Shown here: piece by piece, positions 45,307 to 54,527 of the stretch
Numbering within the stretch: position 1 is the stretch's first letter
Layout of the letters: every line of letters begins with the position of its first letter
Assembly (NCBI RefSeq): GCF_004912145.1
Contig: NZ_STGT01000003.1
Span: 124,001-188,000 of the forward strand
Direction: 5' to 3'
From: Peteryoungia rhizophila
Lineage (GTDB): Bacteria; Pseudomonadota; Alphaproteobacteria; Rhizobiales; Rhizobiaceae
DNA: 64,000 nucleotides
Made by a program: the position numbers and the translations under genes
The notes under the pieces: model-generated
What the model saw: only the letters and a program-made list of their open reading frames with translations
Told to the model about the DNA's origin: nothing
Database searches by the model: none

Positions 45307-47112
45307 TCACGGCGCCTTTGCGGCGTCGAGGATGCGGAACTGCACGCGCCTGTTGCCCTGCCAGTGGTCGGCGCTGAGCGTGCCCGCAACGTGGATCTGG
45401 TTCCCGCGATTGTTCATCAGGAAATGGCCGAGATCGGTCTCGGCGGCTCGGAAGGCGATGCCCTCCAGACGCTTGCCGTCCATACCTTCCAAGCTGATCT
45501 TGATATGCGTGGTGCCGACCGGGCGGACATCCTTCAGCCTGTGCAGTGGTACCGCAAAGATCGGCTGCGGATGACCAGATCCATAGGGGCCAGCAGCCTC
45601 CAGTTGATCGACCAGCGCAAGTGTCGCCCCGGATGCGCCGATTGCACCGTCGATCTTCAGCGTCTGATTGGCCGTAAGCGCAGACACCTGTGCTGCAGCC
45701 TGTTCTTCGAAAAAACCACGCAAACGACCGAGATTCGCCCGCTCCACCGTCAGGCCCGCGGCCATGGCATGGCCGCCGCCTTTGACCAGAAGCCCCTCGT
45801 CGACCGCCGCCCGGACCATACGCCCCATATCGAAACCATTGATCGAGCGGCCTGAGCCGGTGCCCTTGCCGAGCGGATCGAAGGCGATCGCGAAGGCAGG
45901 CCGCTTGAACTTCTCCTTGAGCCGTGCGGCCAGAAGACCGACGATGCCGGGATGCCAGTTTTCCTTGGCCGTCAGGATCACTGCGGCTTTTTCGCCGGTG
46001 CCATACTCCGCCATGGCTTCGGCCTCGGCTTCCGCCAGCATGATAGCTTCCATGGCCTGCCGTTCGCGGTTCAGCTCATCAAGCTTGGCCGCGATCTGAT
46101 CCGCCTCGGCGGCATCATCAAGGGTGAGCAGGCGGCTTCCCAGGGCCGCATCGCCGATACGGCCACCAGCATTGATTCTCGGTCCCACGAGAAAGCCGAA
46201 ATGATAAGGCGTCACCGGCCCACCAATGCCGGCGACCCGCAAGAGGGCCGCGAGACCGACATTGTTCTGGTGGCGGGCGGCAATCAGGCCCTTGGTGACA
46301 TAGGCGCGATTCAGCCCTTTCAGCGGCACCACGTCGCAGACGGTAGCGAGTGCCACGAGGTCGAGCCAGGCGATCAAATCGAGCGAGCGCGCAATGGGGT
46401 GACCTGCCTCACGCAGCAGACGCAAGGTGGCGACCAGCACCATAAAGACGACGCCGGCCGCGCAGAGATGCCCCTGCCCCGACAAGTCATCCTCGCGGTT
46501 AGGATTGACCAGGGCATGGCAGACCGGCATCTCGTGGCCCATCTGGTGATGGTCGATGACAACGACATCAACGCCGCGCCGCTCGGCAGCCCCCAGCGCC
46601 TCGATGCTGGTCGAGCCACAGTCGACGGTAATCAGCAGGTTGGCACCGCGCTCGATCAGCTGGTCGATGGCAGCGGCATTAGGCCCATAGCCCTCAAAGA
46701 TGCGGTCGGGAATGTAGATTTCCGCCTCGACGCCGAAATGGTGGAGGAAACGAGCCATCAGGGCAGAGGATGCGGCACCATCGACGTCATAGTCGCCGAA
46801 GATCGCCACGCGCTCCTTGCCGTCGATCGCCTGAACAATGCGCTTAGCAGCTGCATCGCAATCGGTCAGCTTGGACGGATCCGGCATGAGGTTGCGGATC
46901 GTCGGGTCCAGGAAGGCCGGCGCCTCGTCCACACCGACACCACGCCCTGCGAGCACGCGGGCGACGAGTTCGGGGATGGCATGCAACTGGCTGATGGCGA
47001 GTGCCCTGTTCTGACCGGCCTGATCTGTGCGGGACATCCAGCGCTGGCCGCTGGCAGATTGCTCGACACCGAGGAAGGCGCGGATAACGGGATCTACCGG
47101 TTCGGTCGACAT
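45307..47112 (-). CDS. recJ: Single-stranded-DNA-specific exonuclease RecJ
   Basis: A 601-residue 5'-3' exonuclease used in recombination and mismatch repair. DHH-family motifs: FGDYDVDGAASSALM, TVDCGSTS, VVIDHHQMGHEMP and NPNRED; the DHHA1 domain carries GGGHAMAAGLTVE. A C-terminal OB-fold completes it. ATG 47112 chosen from family length. Terminates 35 bases from the last tRNA-Glu, facing it. Confidence 0.94.
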   Translation of the reverse strand: MSTEPVDPVIRAFLGVEQSASGQRWMSRTDQAGQNRALAISQLHAIPELVARVLAGRGVGVDEAPAFLDPTIRNLMPDPSKLTDCDAAAKRIVQAIDGKERVAIFGDYDVDGAASSALMARFLHHFGVEAEIYIPDRIFEGYGPNAAAIDQLIERGANLLITVDCGSTSIEALGAAERRGVDVVVIDHHQMGHEMPVCHALVNPNREDDLSGQGHLCAAGVVFMVLVATLRLLREAGHPIARSLDLIAWLDLVALATVCDVVPLKGLNRAYVTKGLIAARHQNNVGLAALLRVAGIGGPVTPYHFGFLVGPRINAGGRIGDAALGSRLLTLDDAAEADQIAAKLDELNRERQAMEAIMLAEAEAEAMAEYGTGEKAAVILTAKENWHPGIVGLLAARLKEKFKRPAFAIAFDPLGKGTGSGRSINGFDMGRMVRAAVDEGLLVKGGGHAMAAGLTVERANLGRLRGFFEEQAAAQVSALTANQTLKIDGAIGASGATLALVDQLEAAGPYGSGHPQPIFAVPLHRLKDVRPVGTTHIKISLEGMDGKRLEGIAFRAAETDLGHFLMNNRGNQIHVAGTLSADHWQGNRRVQFRILDAAKAP

Positions 47113-47251
47113 TGCTGCTCTTTGCGGGTGTGCAGGACGGTTGTGCTGCACAGACAGGGATCGGGCGGAGCACGCGTGCCCCACGCCGTTCTATACCGAT
47201 CAGCGAAAATCACCAGAGGCGGCAAACGCCTTCGACAGGCGAAGCGCCGTG

Positions 47252-47452
47252 TCACGACATCAGCCAGGCAACCAGAACGAATGGAATGATCATAACTGCC
47301 GTGAAGGCAAAGAGGAGAGTCCAGTCCGACAGCGCCCGCGACGACGCAACCGAGGAGCCGTCTGCTTCCGGGCGACAGCCGGGGTGTTCACCCTTATCGA
47401 GCGCCCCGTCGCCAACTTCCAGCCACGGCGTGCTCCCGTTTCCCACTCCCAT
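47252..47452 (-). CDS. Small membrane protein of unknown function
   Basis: A 66-residue protein from ATG 47452, with GAGGAG 7-12 bases upstream. The N-terminal 42 residues are polar and Gly/Asp/Ser-rich; the C-terminus is a single hydrophobic helix (WTLLFAFTAVMIIPFVLVAWLM). It lies between hom and recJ. In several rhizobia glpX occupies this interval; here only this small gene is visible. I do not recognise it, but the ribosome-binding site and codons support it. Confidence 0.55.
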   Translation of the reverse strand: MGVGNGSTPWLEVGDGALDKGEHPGCRPEADGSSVASSRALSDWTLLFAFTAVMIIPFVLVAWLMS

Positions 47453-47538
47453 CGATGAGCTCCTCCCCGAGAACCCGACAGCGACGAGAGAATACGCGGC
47501 GCGCGGGCATTTGGCGAGAGAGGAGGCATTCGCAGGTC

Positions 47539-47566
47539 ACAAATCGTCAGATTAATGACGATTTGT
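47539..47566. other. Perfect inverted repeat between hom and the small membrane protein gene
   Basis: ACAAATCGTCA (47539-47549) and TGACGATTTGT (47556-47566) with a 6-base spacer. Neither side has a clean T run, so it could be an operator or a terminator relic. Confidence 0.5.
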
Positions 47567-47580
47567 CGTGGATCGCGGCC

Positions 47581-47610
47581 CCTCCGACAGCCGACTCGGC
47601 CGCTCGGAGG
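47581..47610 (-). terminator. Hairpin just after hom
   Basis: CCTCCGA and TCGGAGG arms enclosing GCCGACTCGGC (itself self-complementary), 13 bases past the hom stop on the minus strand. No T run. Confidence 0.45.
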
Positions 47611-47622
47611 GTGAGTGCTGCC

Positions 47623-48942
47623 TCAGGTCTTGGGTCGTTCGATGCGAATCACCTGAGGTTCGCCGATCAGGTAGCCCTCGCGCTTGATCGCATCGACGGC
47701 CTTGCGAACGGCACTTTCCATGGTGGCATGCGTGACCAGAATGATGGTCTGGGGACGCCCGGGCGTGGCCGGCTCCTTGGAATGCTGGACGATGGATTCG
47801 AGCGAGATCGCATTCTCGGCCATCTGGGTCGCGATGCTGGCGAAGACGCCGGTCCGATCCTGCACCGTCAGGCGGATGAAGTAGCCGCCTTCATGGCTCT
47901 GCATTTCAGCCTGGCGATACGGCTCCAGCAGATGGGCAGGACGGCCGAGGACGGGGACTTCCTGCGCACCCGGACGGCTTTTCGCGATATCGGTGATGTC
48001 GCCAAGCACAGCCGAGGCCGTAGCATTGCCGCCGGCGCCAGGGCCGACCATCAAGAGTTCGCCGAGGATGTCGGATTCGAGCGCCACCGCATTGGTCACG
48101 CCATCAACCTGGGCAATCACGCTGTCGAGCGGCACCATGGTCGGATGGACGCGCTGTTCGATGCCGCTTTCGGTCTTCTGGGCAACACCGAGAAGCTTGA
48201 TGCGGTAGCCGAGGTCGGCGGCCGCATGGATGTCCTCGATCGAGATGTTGGTGATGCCTTCGAGGTAGATCTTGTCGGCCGAAATCTCGCAGCCGAAGGC
48301 CAGCGTCGTCAGGATCGACAGCTTGTGGGCGGTATCATTGCCCTCGATGTCGAAGCTCGGATCGGCTTCGGCATAACCGAGCCGCTGGGCCTCCTTGAGG
48401 CAATCGGCGAAGGATAGGCCCTCACGTTCCATCCGGGTCAGGATGTAATTGCAGGTGCCGTTCATGATCCCGTAGATCCGGGAGAAATTATTGCCCGTCA
48501 GCGACTCGCGCAGCGTCTTGATGACCGGAATGCCGCCGGCGACGGCCGCTTCGTAATTCAGCAGGCGGCCCTTTTCCTCGGCGAGCTTGGCAAGCTCCAC
48601 GCCGTGCCGCGACAGCAGTGCCTTGTTGGCTGTCACGACATGCAGGCCGCGCCCGAGCGCCGCACGGACCGAGTCTTCGGCTGCCCCTTCAGAGCCACCG
48701 ACGAGTTCGACAAAAACGTCGATGTCGGCTTCCTTGGCCATTGCCACCGGATCCGCATACCAAGTGATGCCATCCATCAGGATGCCACGATCCTTCGAAG
48801 CATCACGGGCCGAGACGGCCGCAACCGAGATCGGTCGGCCGCAAGCTACGGTCAGCGTACTGGCGCGGGTCTGGAGGATACGGACGAGCGAGGCACCGAC
48901 GGTACCGAGACCCGCCACGCCGATTTTAAGGGCATTCGCCAT
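47623..48942 (-). CDS. hom: Homoserine dehydrogenase
   Basis: A 439-residue NAD(P)H-dependent enzyme on the aspartate path to threonine and methionine. GVAGLGTVGASL (residues about 8-19) binds the cofactor; NYEAAVAGGIPVIKTLRESL is the catalytic-domain motif and the C-terminal 90 residues form an ACT domain (RLTVQDRTGVFASIA), the feedback site for threonine. Likely supplies homoserine to the methionine branch served by metC. 71 bases after the aminotransferase gene, with a hairpin between. Confidence 0.94.
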   Translation of the reverse strand: MANALKIGVAGLGTVGASLVRILQTRASTLTVACGRPISVAAVSARDASKDRGILMDGITWYADPVAMAKEADIDVFVELVGGSEGAAEDSVRAALGRGLHVVTANKALLSRHGVELAKLAEEKGRLLNYEAAVAGGIPVIKTLRESLTGNNFSRIYGIMNGTCNYILTRMEREGLSFADCLKEAQRLGYAEADPSFDIEGNDTAHKLSILTTLAFGCEISADKIYLEGITNISIEDIHAAADLGYRIKLLGVAQKTESGIEQRVHPTMVPLDSVIAQVDGVTNAVALESDILGELLMVGPGAGGNATASAVLGDITDIAKSRPGAQEVPVLGRPAHLLEPYRQAEMQSHEGGYFIRLTVQDRTGVFASIATQMAENAISLESIVQHSKEPATPGRPQTIILVTHATMESAVRKAVDAIKREGYLIGEPQVIRIERPKT

Positions 48943-48974
48943 GGGGCATTCCTGACGTCATCGAAAAGGAAGTG

Positions 48975-48997
48975 AGGCGGTCCTGACGGGACCGCCT
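48975..48997 (-). terminator. Hairpin between the aminotransferase and hom genes
   Basis: Stem AGGCGGTCC/GGACCGCCT with a 5-base loop, 17 bases after the aminotransferase stop. On the minus strand it is followed by CACTTCCTTTT, so it may be a leaky terminator. Confidence 0.6.
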
Positions 48998-49013
48998 GGG
49001 GCGCAACATGGGC

Positions 49014-50237
49014 TCAACGGTGGGCGTTGAGCGAAATCACGTTGTGCATGGTCTCGTCGGCCGTCGAGAAGAACTTCTTGATGTTGCGCGCGGCCTGGCG
49101 GATGCGGTGTTCGTTTTCGACGAGGGCGAGACGGACATATTCGTCACCCATTTCGCCAAAGCCGATACCGGGAGCAACGGCCACATCGGCCTTTTCGACG
49201 AGCAGCTTGGAGAATTCCAGCGAACCGAGATGACGGAACTTTTCCGGGATCTTCGCCCAGGCGAACATGGTCGCTGCCGGCGGCGGCACTTCGAAGCCGG
49301 CCTTGCCGAAGCTCTCGACCATCACGTCGCGGCGGCGGTGATAGATGCTGCGCACCTCGGCAATGTCTGAGCCATCACCGTTAAGAGCATGGGTCGCTGC
49401 CACCTGGATCGGCGTGAAGGCGCCGTAGTCAAGGTAGGACTTGACGCGGGTCAGTGCCGAGATCAGGCGCTCGTTGCCGACGGCAAAGCCCATGCGCCAG
49501 CCGGGCATGGAGAAGGTTTTCGACATCGAGGTGAACTCGACGGTGCAGTCGATCGCGCCCGGCACTTCGAGCACCGACGGCGGCGGATTGCCGTCGAAAT
49601 AGATTTCCGAATAGGCGAGGTCGGAGAGCACGATGATGTCGTGCTTCTTCGCGAATGCGATGACGTCCTTGTAGAAGTCGAGGGTCGCGACCCGGGCCGT
49701 CGGGTTGGACGGGTAGTTGATGATCAGCGCCAGCGGCTTCGGGATCGAGTGCTTCACGGCGCGTTCGAGCGGCGGGAAGAAGGTCTCGTCCGGCTCGATC
49801 GAGATCGAGCGGATGACGCCACCGGTCATCAGGAAGCCGAAGGCATGGATCGGATAGGTCGGGTTCGGGCAGAGGATCACATCGCCAGGCGCGGTGATCG
49901 CCTGCGCCATGTTGGCGAAGCCTTCCTTCGAGCCCAGCGTCGCCACGACCTGCGTGTCCGGGTTGAGCTTCACGTTGAAGCGACGGGCGTAGTAGGCGGC
50001 TTGCGCGCGGCGCAGGCCCGGAATGCCCTTGGACGAGGAATAACGGTGGGTGCGCGGGTCCTGAACCACTTCGCAGAGCTTGTCGACGATCGCCTGCGGG
50101 GTCGGAAGATCGGGATTGCCCATGCCGAGGTCGATGATGTCGGCCCCACCGGCTCGCGCGCTCGCCTTCAAACGGTTGACCTGTTCGAAAACGTAAGGCG
50201 GCAGGCGCCGGACTTTGTGAAACTCTTCCATCTTCAA
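49014..50237 (-). CDS. Class I/II PLP-dependent aminotransferase
   Basis: A 407-residue fold-type I aminotransferase close to AlaC and to enzymes annotated LL-diaminopimelate aminotransferase. The PLP lysine is in SMSKTFSMPGWRMGF; IDLGMGNPDLPTP near residue 35, the NYPSNPTA motif and the final MGDEYVRLALVENEHR are typical. Its pairing with hom is common in alphaproteobacteria; alanine or glutamate-type transamination is likely but the substrate is not fixed by sequence. Confidence 0.88.
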   Translation of the reverse strand: MKMEEFHKVRRLPPYVFEQVNRLKASARAGGADIIDLGMGNPDLPTPQAIVDKLCEVVQDPRTHRYSSSKGIPGLRRAQAAYYARRFNVKLNPDTQVVATLGSKEGFANMAQAITAPGDVILCPNPTYPIHAFGFLMTGGVIRSISIEPDETFFPPLERAVKHSIPKPLALIINYPSNPTARVATLDFYKDVIAFAKKHDIIVLSDLAYSEIYFDGNPPPSVLEVPGAIDCTVEFTSMSKTFSMPGWRMGFAVGNERLISALTRVKSYLDYGAFTPIQVAATHALNGDGSDIAEVRSIYHRRRDVMVESFGKAGFEVPPPAATMFAWAKIPEKFRHLGSLEFSKLLVEKADVAVAPGIGFGEMGDEYVRLALVENEHRIRQAARNIKKFFSTADETMHNVISLNAHR

Positions 50238-50460
50238 CCCCTGAAACCGCGCGGATCATAACCGCGGCAGGCGCGCTCGTTTTCCCAGTGACCACACGCT
50301 CCGCAACGAACCGCAGAACCGAATGCGCGTGATGATATCCCAATCAGAGCGCTCGCAGGAAATTTTGTCGCAAATCCGGCGTAAAGCCTGAATCGCCGAC
50401 GAAATTTTATGTCAAAAACGCCTTGGTTGCTTTGCGAAAAAAACGCGAGCAGCGCAAGCC

Positions 50461-50871
50461 TTAATTGGTGATCTGCGCCTGCGTTTCCGCCCCGTGCTGA
50501 GCCGCGAGGCGACGCAGTTCGGCGAGCCGCGACTGATATTCGGCCTCGGTGATCGCTCCCGACTCGCGCGCCGCGCCGAGCGATGTCAGCTGTGCCTGGA
50601 GGGCCGTTGCTTCCTCATTGCTCATCTGCACGCTTGCAGCGCTGAGCGAGCCGGCGAAATTCGGATAGCCGTCGGGATAGGTCGGACGGGCCGCTGCGGC
50701 CTCTGGGTTGTCGGGGTCTTCGACATTCACCTGGAGAGCAGCCGGCGTCGTGGCGACGACCGGCGTGGACGCTGGCGCCGACTGGCAGCCCGCGCCAGCC
50801 ATGATCGCTAGAAATGCGACGTGGATCGCCTGGCCGGAGAAATGCGAAAAACTGATCTTGCTGTGAACCAT
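50461..50871 (-). CDS. Predicted lipoprotein with SHOCT-like C-terminal helix pair
   Basis: A 136-residue protein. The N-terminal signal ends at a lipobox MAGAGC, so the mature protein should be lipid-anchored. After an Ala/Pro-rich linker, the C-terminal region (ATALQAQLTSLGAARESGAITEAEYQSRLAELRRLAA, residues about 90-126) resembles a SHOCT short helical domain. Divergent from phaC. ATG 50871 is the start nearest the signal peptide. Function unknown. Confidence 0.68.
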   Translation of the reverse strand: MVHSKISFSHFSGQAIHVAFLAIMAGAGCQSAPASTPVVATTPAALQVNVEDPDNPEAAAARPTYPDGYPNFAGSLSAASVQMSNEEATALQAQLTSLGAARESGAITEAEYQSRLAELRRLAAQHGAETQAQITN

Positions 50872-51030
50872 GGCCCCGACCGCCCGCGTTTTCGCGGAAA
50901 ACTGACATTCCTCAAGGGCGCAACCGTCTATGCTCATCGAAAGACTATGCGCCAATCGCTGGAACTTGTAGTCGTTTTCATGCAGGATAGGCAAACACAA
51001 AAGACACCAGACAATCCTGGGGAGGATGGC

Positions 51031-52863
51031 ATGGACAGGACGCGGGAAGAAGCCGAAGCGGGTGCCGCGTTCGATCCGAAGCTGATCGAACCCTACATCA
51101 TCAAGGATCCGCAAGCGCTCGCCATCAACGCTGCCAAGGCACTGGAAAACCTCGGCAAGGCCGCCACTGTCTGGCTCAAGCCGCGGGAAGCCGGTGACTT
51201 CGTCGACCCGGTCACTGAGCCGGTCGCAGAGCTCGTGAAGATCATGGGCAAGGTGGCGGAATACTGGATGTCCGATCCGAAACGGACGCTCGAAGCGCAG
51301 ACGCATCTGCTCAATGCGGTCTTCGGCGTCTGGAGCCGATCGCTGGCGCGATTCGCCACGCCGGAGCAGACGCTCGCCGATCCGCTGCCCAAGGACAAGC
51401 GCTTCTCCGACGAGGACTGGGAGCGGAATCCTTTCTTCGACTTCCTGCGCCAGACCTATCTCGTTTTGTCGCAATGGGCGGAGAAGATGGTCAACGACGC
51501 CGGCGGCCTCGACGAACACACGCGCCACAAGGCGAACTTTTACATGCGGCAGATCACGGCAGCACTTTCGCCCGCCAATTTCGTCGCAACAAACCCTCAG
51601 CTCTATCGTGAGACCGTGCAGAGCAGCGGGGCGAACCTCGTCAAGGGCATGCAGATGCTGGCCGAAGACATCGCCGCGGGTGGCGGGGATCTTCGTATCC
51701 GCCAGACCGATACCAGCAAGTTCGTGGTCGGCGAAAACATGGCGATCACGCCAGGCAAAGTGATTGCCCAGAGCGACATATGCGAGGTCATCCAGTACGA
51801 GCCGACGACCGAGAGCGTGCTGAAGCGCCCTCTCCTCATCTGCCCGCCCTGGATCAACAAGTTCTACATCCTCGACCTCAACCCGCAGAAAAGCTTCATC
51901 AAGTGGTGTGTCGACCAGGGCCACACGGTCTTCGTCATCTCCTGGGTCAATCCGGACGAGCGCCATGCGGACAAGGGCTGGGAGGCCTATATCCGCGAGG
52001 GTGTCGATTTCGCGCTCGACACGGTGGAGAAGGCGACCGGCGAAAAAGAAGTGAACGCGATCGGCTATTGTGTCGGCGGAACGCTGCTGGCGGCCGCCCT
52101 TGCCCTGCATGCGCAGGAGAAAAACAAGCGCATCGCCAGCGCCACGCTCTTCACCACCCAAGTGGACTTCACCTATGCCGGCGACCTCAAGGTCTTCGTC
52201 GACGAGGAGCAACTGTCGGGACTCGAAGAGAAAATGAAGGAGACCGGCTATCTCGACGGCTCGAAGATGGCAGCTGCCTTCAACATGCTGCGCGCCTCCG
52301 AGCTGATCTGGCCCTATTTCGTCAACAACTACCTGAAGGGCCAGGATCCGATGCCCTTCGACCTGCTCTACTGGAACTCCGATTCGACGCGCATGGCGGC
52401 GGCCAACCACTCTTTCTATCTGCGCAACTGCTATCTCAACAACACGCTGAGCCAGGGCAAGATGCAGCTGGCTGGCAAGACGCTGTCGCTCAACGACGTC
52501 AAGATCCCGATCTACAATCTCGCAACCAAAGAAGACCATATCGCGCCAGCGAAATCCGTCTTCATCGGCAGCAGCCTGTTCGGCGGGCCTGTGGATTTCG
52601 TCGTTTCCGGCTCGGGCCATATCGCCGGCGTGGTCAATCCGCCCGACAAGCAGAAGTATCAGTTCTGGACCAATGGGAAGGTTGCCGGCACTTATGAAGA
52701 CTGGATGGCCAATGCGAAGGAGACCTCCGGCTCCTGGTGGCCCCACTGGCAGGTGTGGATCGAGAAGCTGGAGGACGAACGTGTGCAGGCGCGCAAGCCG
52801 GGCGGGGATGCGCTGAATGCGATCGGCGACGCGCCGGGGCGGTATGTTATGGCCAGGGTCTAG
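51031..52863 (+). CDS. phaC: Class I poly(3-hydroxyalkanoate) synthase PhaC
   Basis: A 610-residue PHA polymerase, close to the rhizobial length. The lipase-like box GYCVGGT carries the catalytic Cys; the Asp is in TKEDHIAP and the His in GSGHIAG. It polymerises 3-hydroxybutyryl-CoA on granules that the phasin coats. ATG 51031 has GGGGAGG at the right distance; upstream in-frame ATG codons lie in the leader. phaA/phaB and phaR are not in this window. Confidence 0.96.
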   Translation: MDRTREEAEAGAAFDPKLIEPYIIKDPQALAINAAKALENLGKAATVWLKPREAGDFVDPVTEPVAELVKIMGKVAEYWMSDPKRTLEAQTHLLNAVFGVWSRSLARFATPEQTLADPLPKDKRFSDEDWERNPFFDFLRQTYLVLSQWAEKMVNDAGGLDEHTRHKANFYMRQITAALSPANFVATNPQLYRETVQSSGANLVKGMQMLAEDIAAGGGDLRIRQTDTSKFVVGENMAITPGKVIAQSDICEVIQYEPTTESVLKRPLLICPPWINKFYILDLNPQKSFIKWCVDQGHTVFVISWVNPDERHADKGWEAYIREGVDFALDTVEKATGEKEVNAIGYCVGGTLLAAALALHAQEKNKRIASATLFTTQVDFTYAGDLKVFVDEEQLSGLEEKMKETGYLDGSKMAAAFNMLRASELIWPYFVNNYLKGQDPMPFDLLYWNSDSTRMAAANHSFYLRNCYLNNTLSQGKMQLAGKTLSLNDVKIPIYNLATKEDHIAPAKSVFIGSSLFGGPVDFVVSGSGHIAGVVNPPDKQKYQFWTNGKVAGTYEDWMANAKETSGSWWPHWQVWIEKLEDERVQARKPGGDALNAIGDAPGRYVMARV

Positions 52864-52958
52864 AGCCGCTGAGAGGCGATGAGCCGCCTCGGTTCGAATG
52901 TTTCACAAGGCCGGCGCCTTACCGGCGAACTCGGTCAGGTCGATGCTGAACGGCACGG

Positions 52959-53288
52959 TTATGGGGCGATCTCCAGGCTGGTGATCATGCCGCGCTCGGT
53001 CATGAAGCGATAGCGCAGGGTGATCGGACTGCCCGGAAAATTCCCGGAGACCTCAGCCGTGGCGATCACGGTGTTATCCTCCATTTCCACATTGAGCAGG
53101 TCAGAGCGATCGTCGTAGGCTGCGATGGTCTCCATCATCCAGGCGCGGATTTCCTGCGGGCCGCGATGTGTGCGGCTTTCGTCTCGGACGACGGCGTTGT
53201 CGGAAAATCCGGAAAGTGCTCGTGCGAAGTCGCGTGCATTTCTGCCTTCGAAATAGGCCTCTACAGGCCCGGTCATTGTATTCGACAT
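52959..53288 (-). CDS. SnoaL-like / NTF2-fold protein
   Basis: A 109-residue NTF2-fold protein. MSNTMTGPVEAYFEGRNARDFARALSGFSDNAVVRDESR and TLRYRFMTERGMITSLEI are typical of the SnoaL-like polyketide cyclase/limonene hydrolase fold group, whose members range from enzymes to structural proteins. Convergent with phaC, divergent from an HxlR regulator that may control it. Confidence 0.85.
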   Translation of the reverse strand: MSNTMTGPVEAYFEGRNARDFARALSGFSDNAVVRDESRTHRGPQEIRAWMMETIAAYDDRSDLLNVEMEDNTVIATAEVSGNFPGSPITLRYRFMTERGMITSLEIAP

Positions 53289-53365
53289 GGGATCAGATCT
53301 TTCGTTCTCAGTTGCGAAAGAGCGGCGCGCTTGCTCAAGGACGAAGATGGCGATACGCTCGAAAA

Positions 53366-53749
53366 ATGACAAGAACAGACGAAAAAGTAAGGTACCCACT
53401 AAAAAGTAAGGATGCCTTCCTGACGCCAGCCGACGGGGCCGAAGGCGTGGAAAATGTCCTGCGTATCCTCGAGGGGCGCTGGAAGCTGGTGATCCTGTTT
53501 CATCTGTTCGGCGGGGCCGTGCTGCGCTTCTCGGAGCTCGAGCGAGCCATCCCGGGGATTTCGCAGAAGATGTTGATCCAGCAGCTGCGCCAGATGGAGA
53601 GCGACGGCATTGTCCGTCGTATCGTCCATCATCAGGTGCCGCCTAAGGTGGAGTACTGCCTGACCGAGTGGGGACAGGCGCTCTGCCCGGCACTTGATGC
53701 GCTGCTGACCTGGGCGATCAACAAGCCCGGTGCCGATTCGGCTGCCTGA
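53366..53749 (+). CDS. HxlR family winged-helix transcriptional regulator
   Basis: A 127-residue HxlR (MarR-like) regulator. ILEGRWKLVILFHLFGGAVLRFSELERAIPGISQKMLIQQLRQMESDGIVRR is the winged-helix domain, with the YCLTEWGQAL closing motif. HxlR proteins sense aldehydes or oxidants in several bacteria. It faces the SnoaL-like gene across 77 bases. The ATG has no strong ribosome-binding site. Confidence 0.88.
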   Translation: MTRTDEKVRYPLKSKDAFLTPADGAEGVENVLRILEGRWKLVILFHLFGGAVLRFSELERAIPGISQKMLIQQLRQMESDGIVRRIVHHQVPPKVEYCLTEWGQALCPALDALLTWAINKPGADSAA

Positions 53750-53767
53750 GCTTCTGCGAAGACAACC

Positions 53768-54487
53768 ATGATCTTTTCCCCGCCCCTCATCCCTGCCCGG
53801 CTCGTGCGGCGCTACAAGCGTTTCCTCTTCGACGCGCTGCTGGAAGATGGGACGCCGATCACAGGCTTTTGCCCCAATACCGGCTCCATGCGGGGTCTGA
53901 CCGAACCGGGATCGCGGATCTGGGTCTCGCGCCATGATGCGGCAACGCGGAAGTATGCTCATGCGCTGGAACTGGTCGAGGCTGATGGCACTGTGGTCGG
54001 TGTGAACACGGCGCTTCCCAATCGGCTGGCGGAAGAGGCAATCCTCGCGGGTCTCGTGCCACCGCTTGCCGATTTCGCCGCGCTCAAGCGTGAGCAGCGC
54101 TACGGCCGCAATTCGCGCATCGACATCCTGCTCGCGGACGAGACCAGAGGTAGCGTTCATGTCGAGGTGAAAAACGTGCATTTCATCCGCGAGACAGGTC
54201 TGGCCGAGTTCCCGGACAGCGTGACCTCGCGCGGCGCCAAACATCTCGACGAGATGGGTGACCTGATCGAAACCGGAAAACGGGCGGCGATGCTGTTCAT
54301 GATCCAGCGCGCCGACTGTGACCGTCTCAAGATCTGTGCCGATCTTGATCCCGCCTATGGCCGGGCCTTTGCTCGCGCCATTGCCCGCGGGGTCGAGGCC
54401 TATGCGGTGCGGTGTCACCTCGATCCGGTCAAAATCGTGCCCGAAAGCCTCATCCCGATAGACGAAGCCGGTCTCGGTCGGTTATGA
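53768..54487 (+). CDS. sfsA: DNA/RNA nuclease SfsA
   Basis: A 239-residue SfsA-family protein: [14 protein letters not shown] at the start, [15 protein letters not shown], and [11 protein letters not shown] with the PD-(D/E)XK-like catalytic residues in EVKN, then [34 protein letters not shown]. First described as affecting maltose genes in E. coli; members have nuclease activity. Start of the sfsA-map-radC run. Confidence 0.93.
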   Translation: MIFSPPLIPARLVRRYKRFLFDALLEDGTPITGFCPNTGSMRGLTEPGSRIWVSRHDAATRKYAHALELVEADGTVVGVNTALPNRLAEEAILAGLVPPLADFAALKREQRYGRNSRIDILLADETRGSVHVEVKNVHFIRETGLAEFPDSVTSRGAKHLDEMGDLIETGKRAAMLFMIQRADCDRLKICADLDPAYGRAFARAIARGVEAYAVRCHLDPVKIVPESLIPIDEAGLGRL

Positions 54488-54527
54488 ACGGGCAAGATCC
54501 TGGATTAGAATTTCCGAAAGCCACCCT

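Noticed and set aside
50872..51030. A PhaR-type site upstream of phaC like that of the phasin gene
   Set aside because: No TTGTGC-N3-GCACAA repeat is present in the phaC leader.
50461..52746. A 761-codon open frame on the minus strand opposite phaC
   Set aside because: It is the mirror of strongly GC3-biased phaC codons; its amino acid make-up is unnatural and only the end (50461-50871) is a plausible gene.
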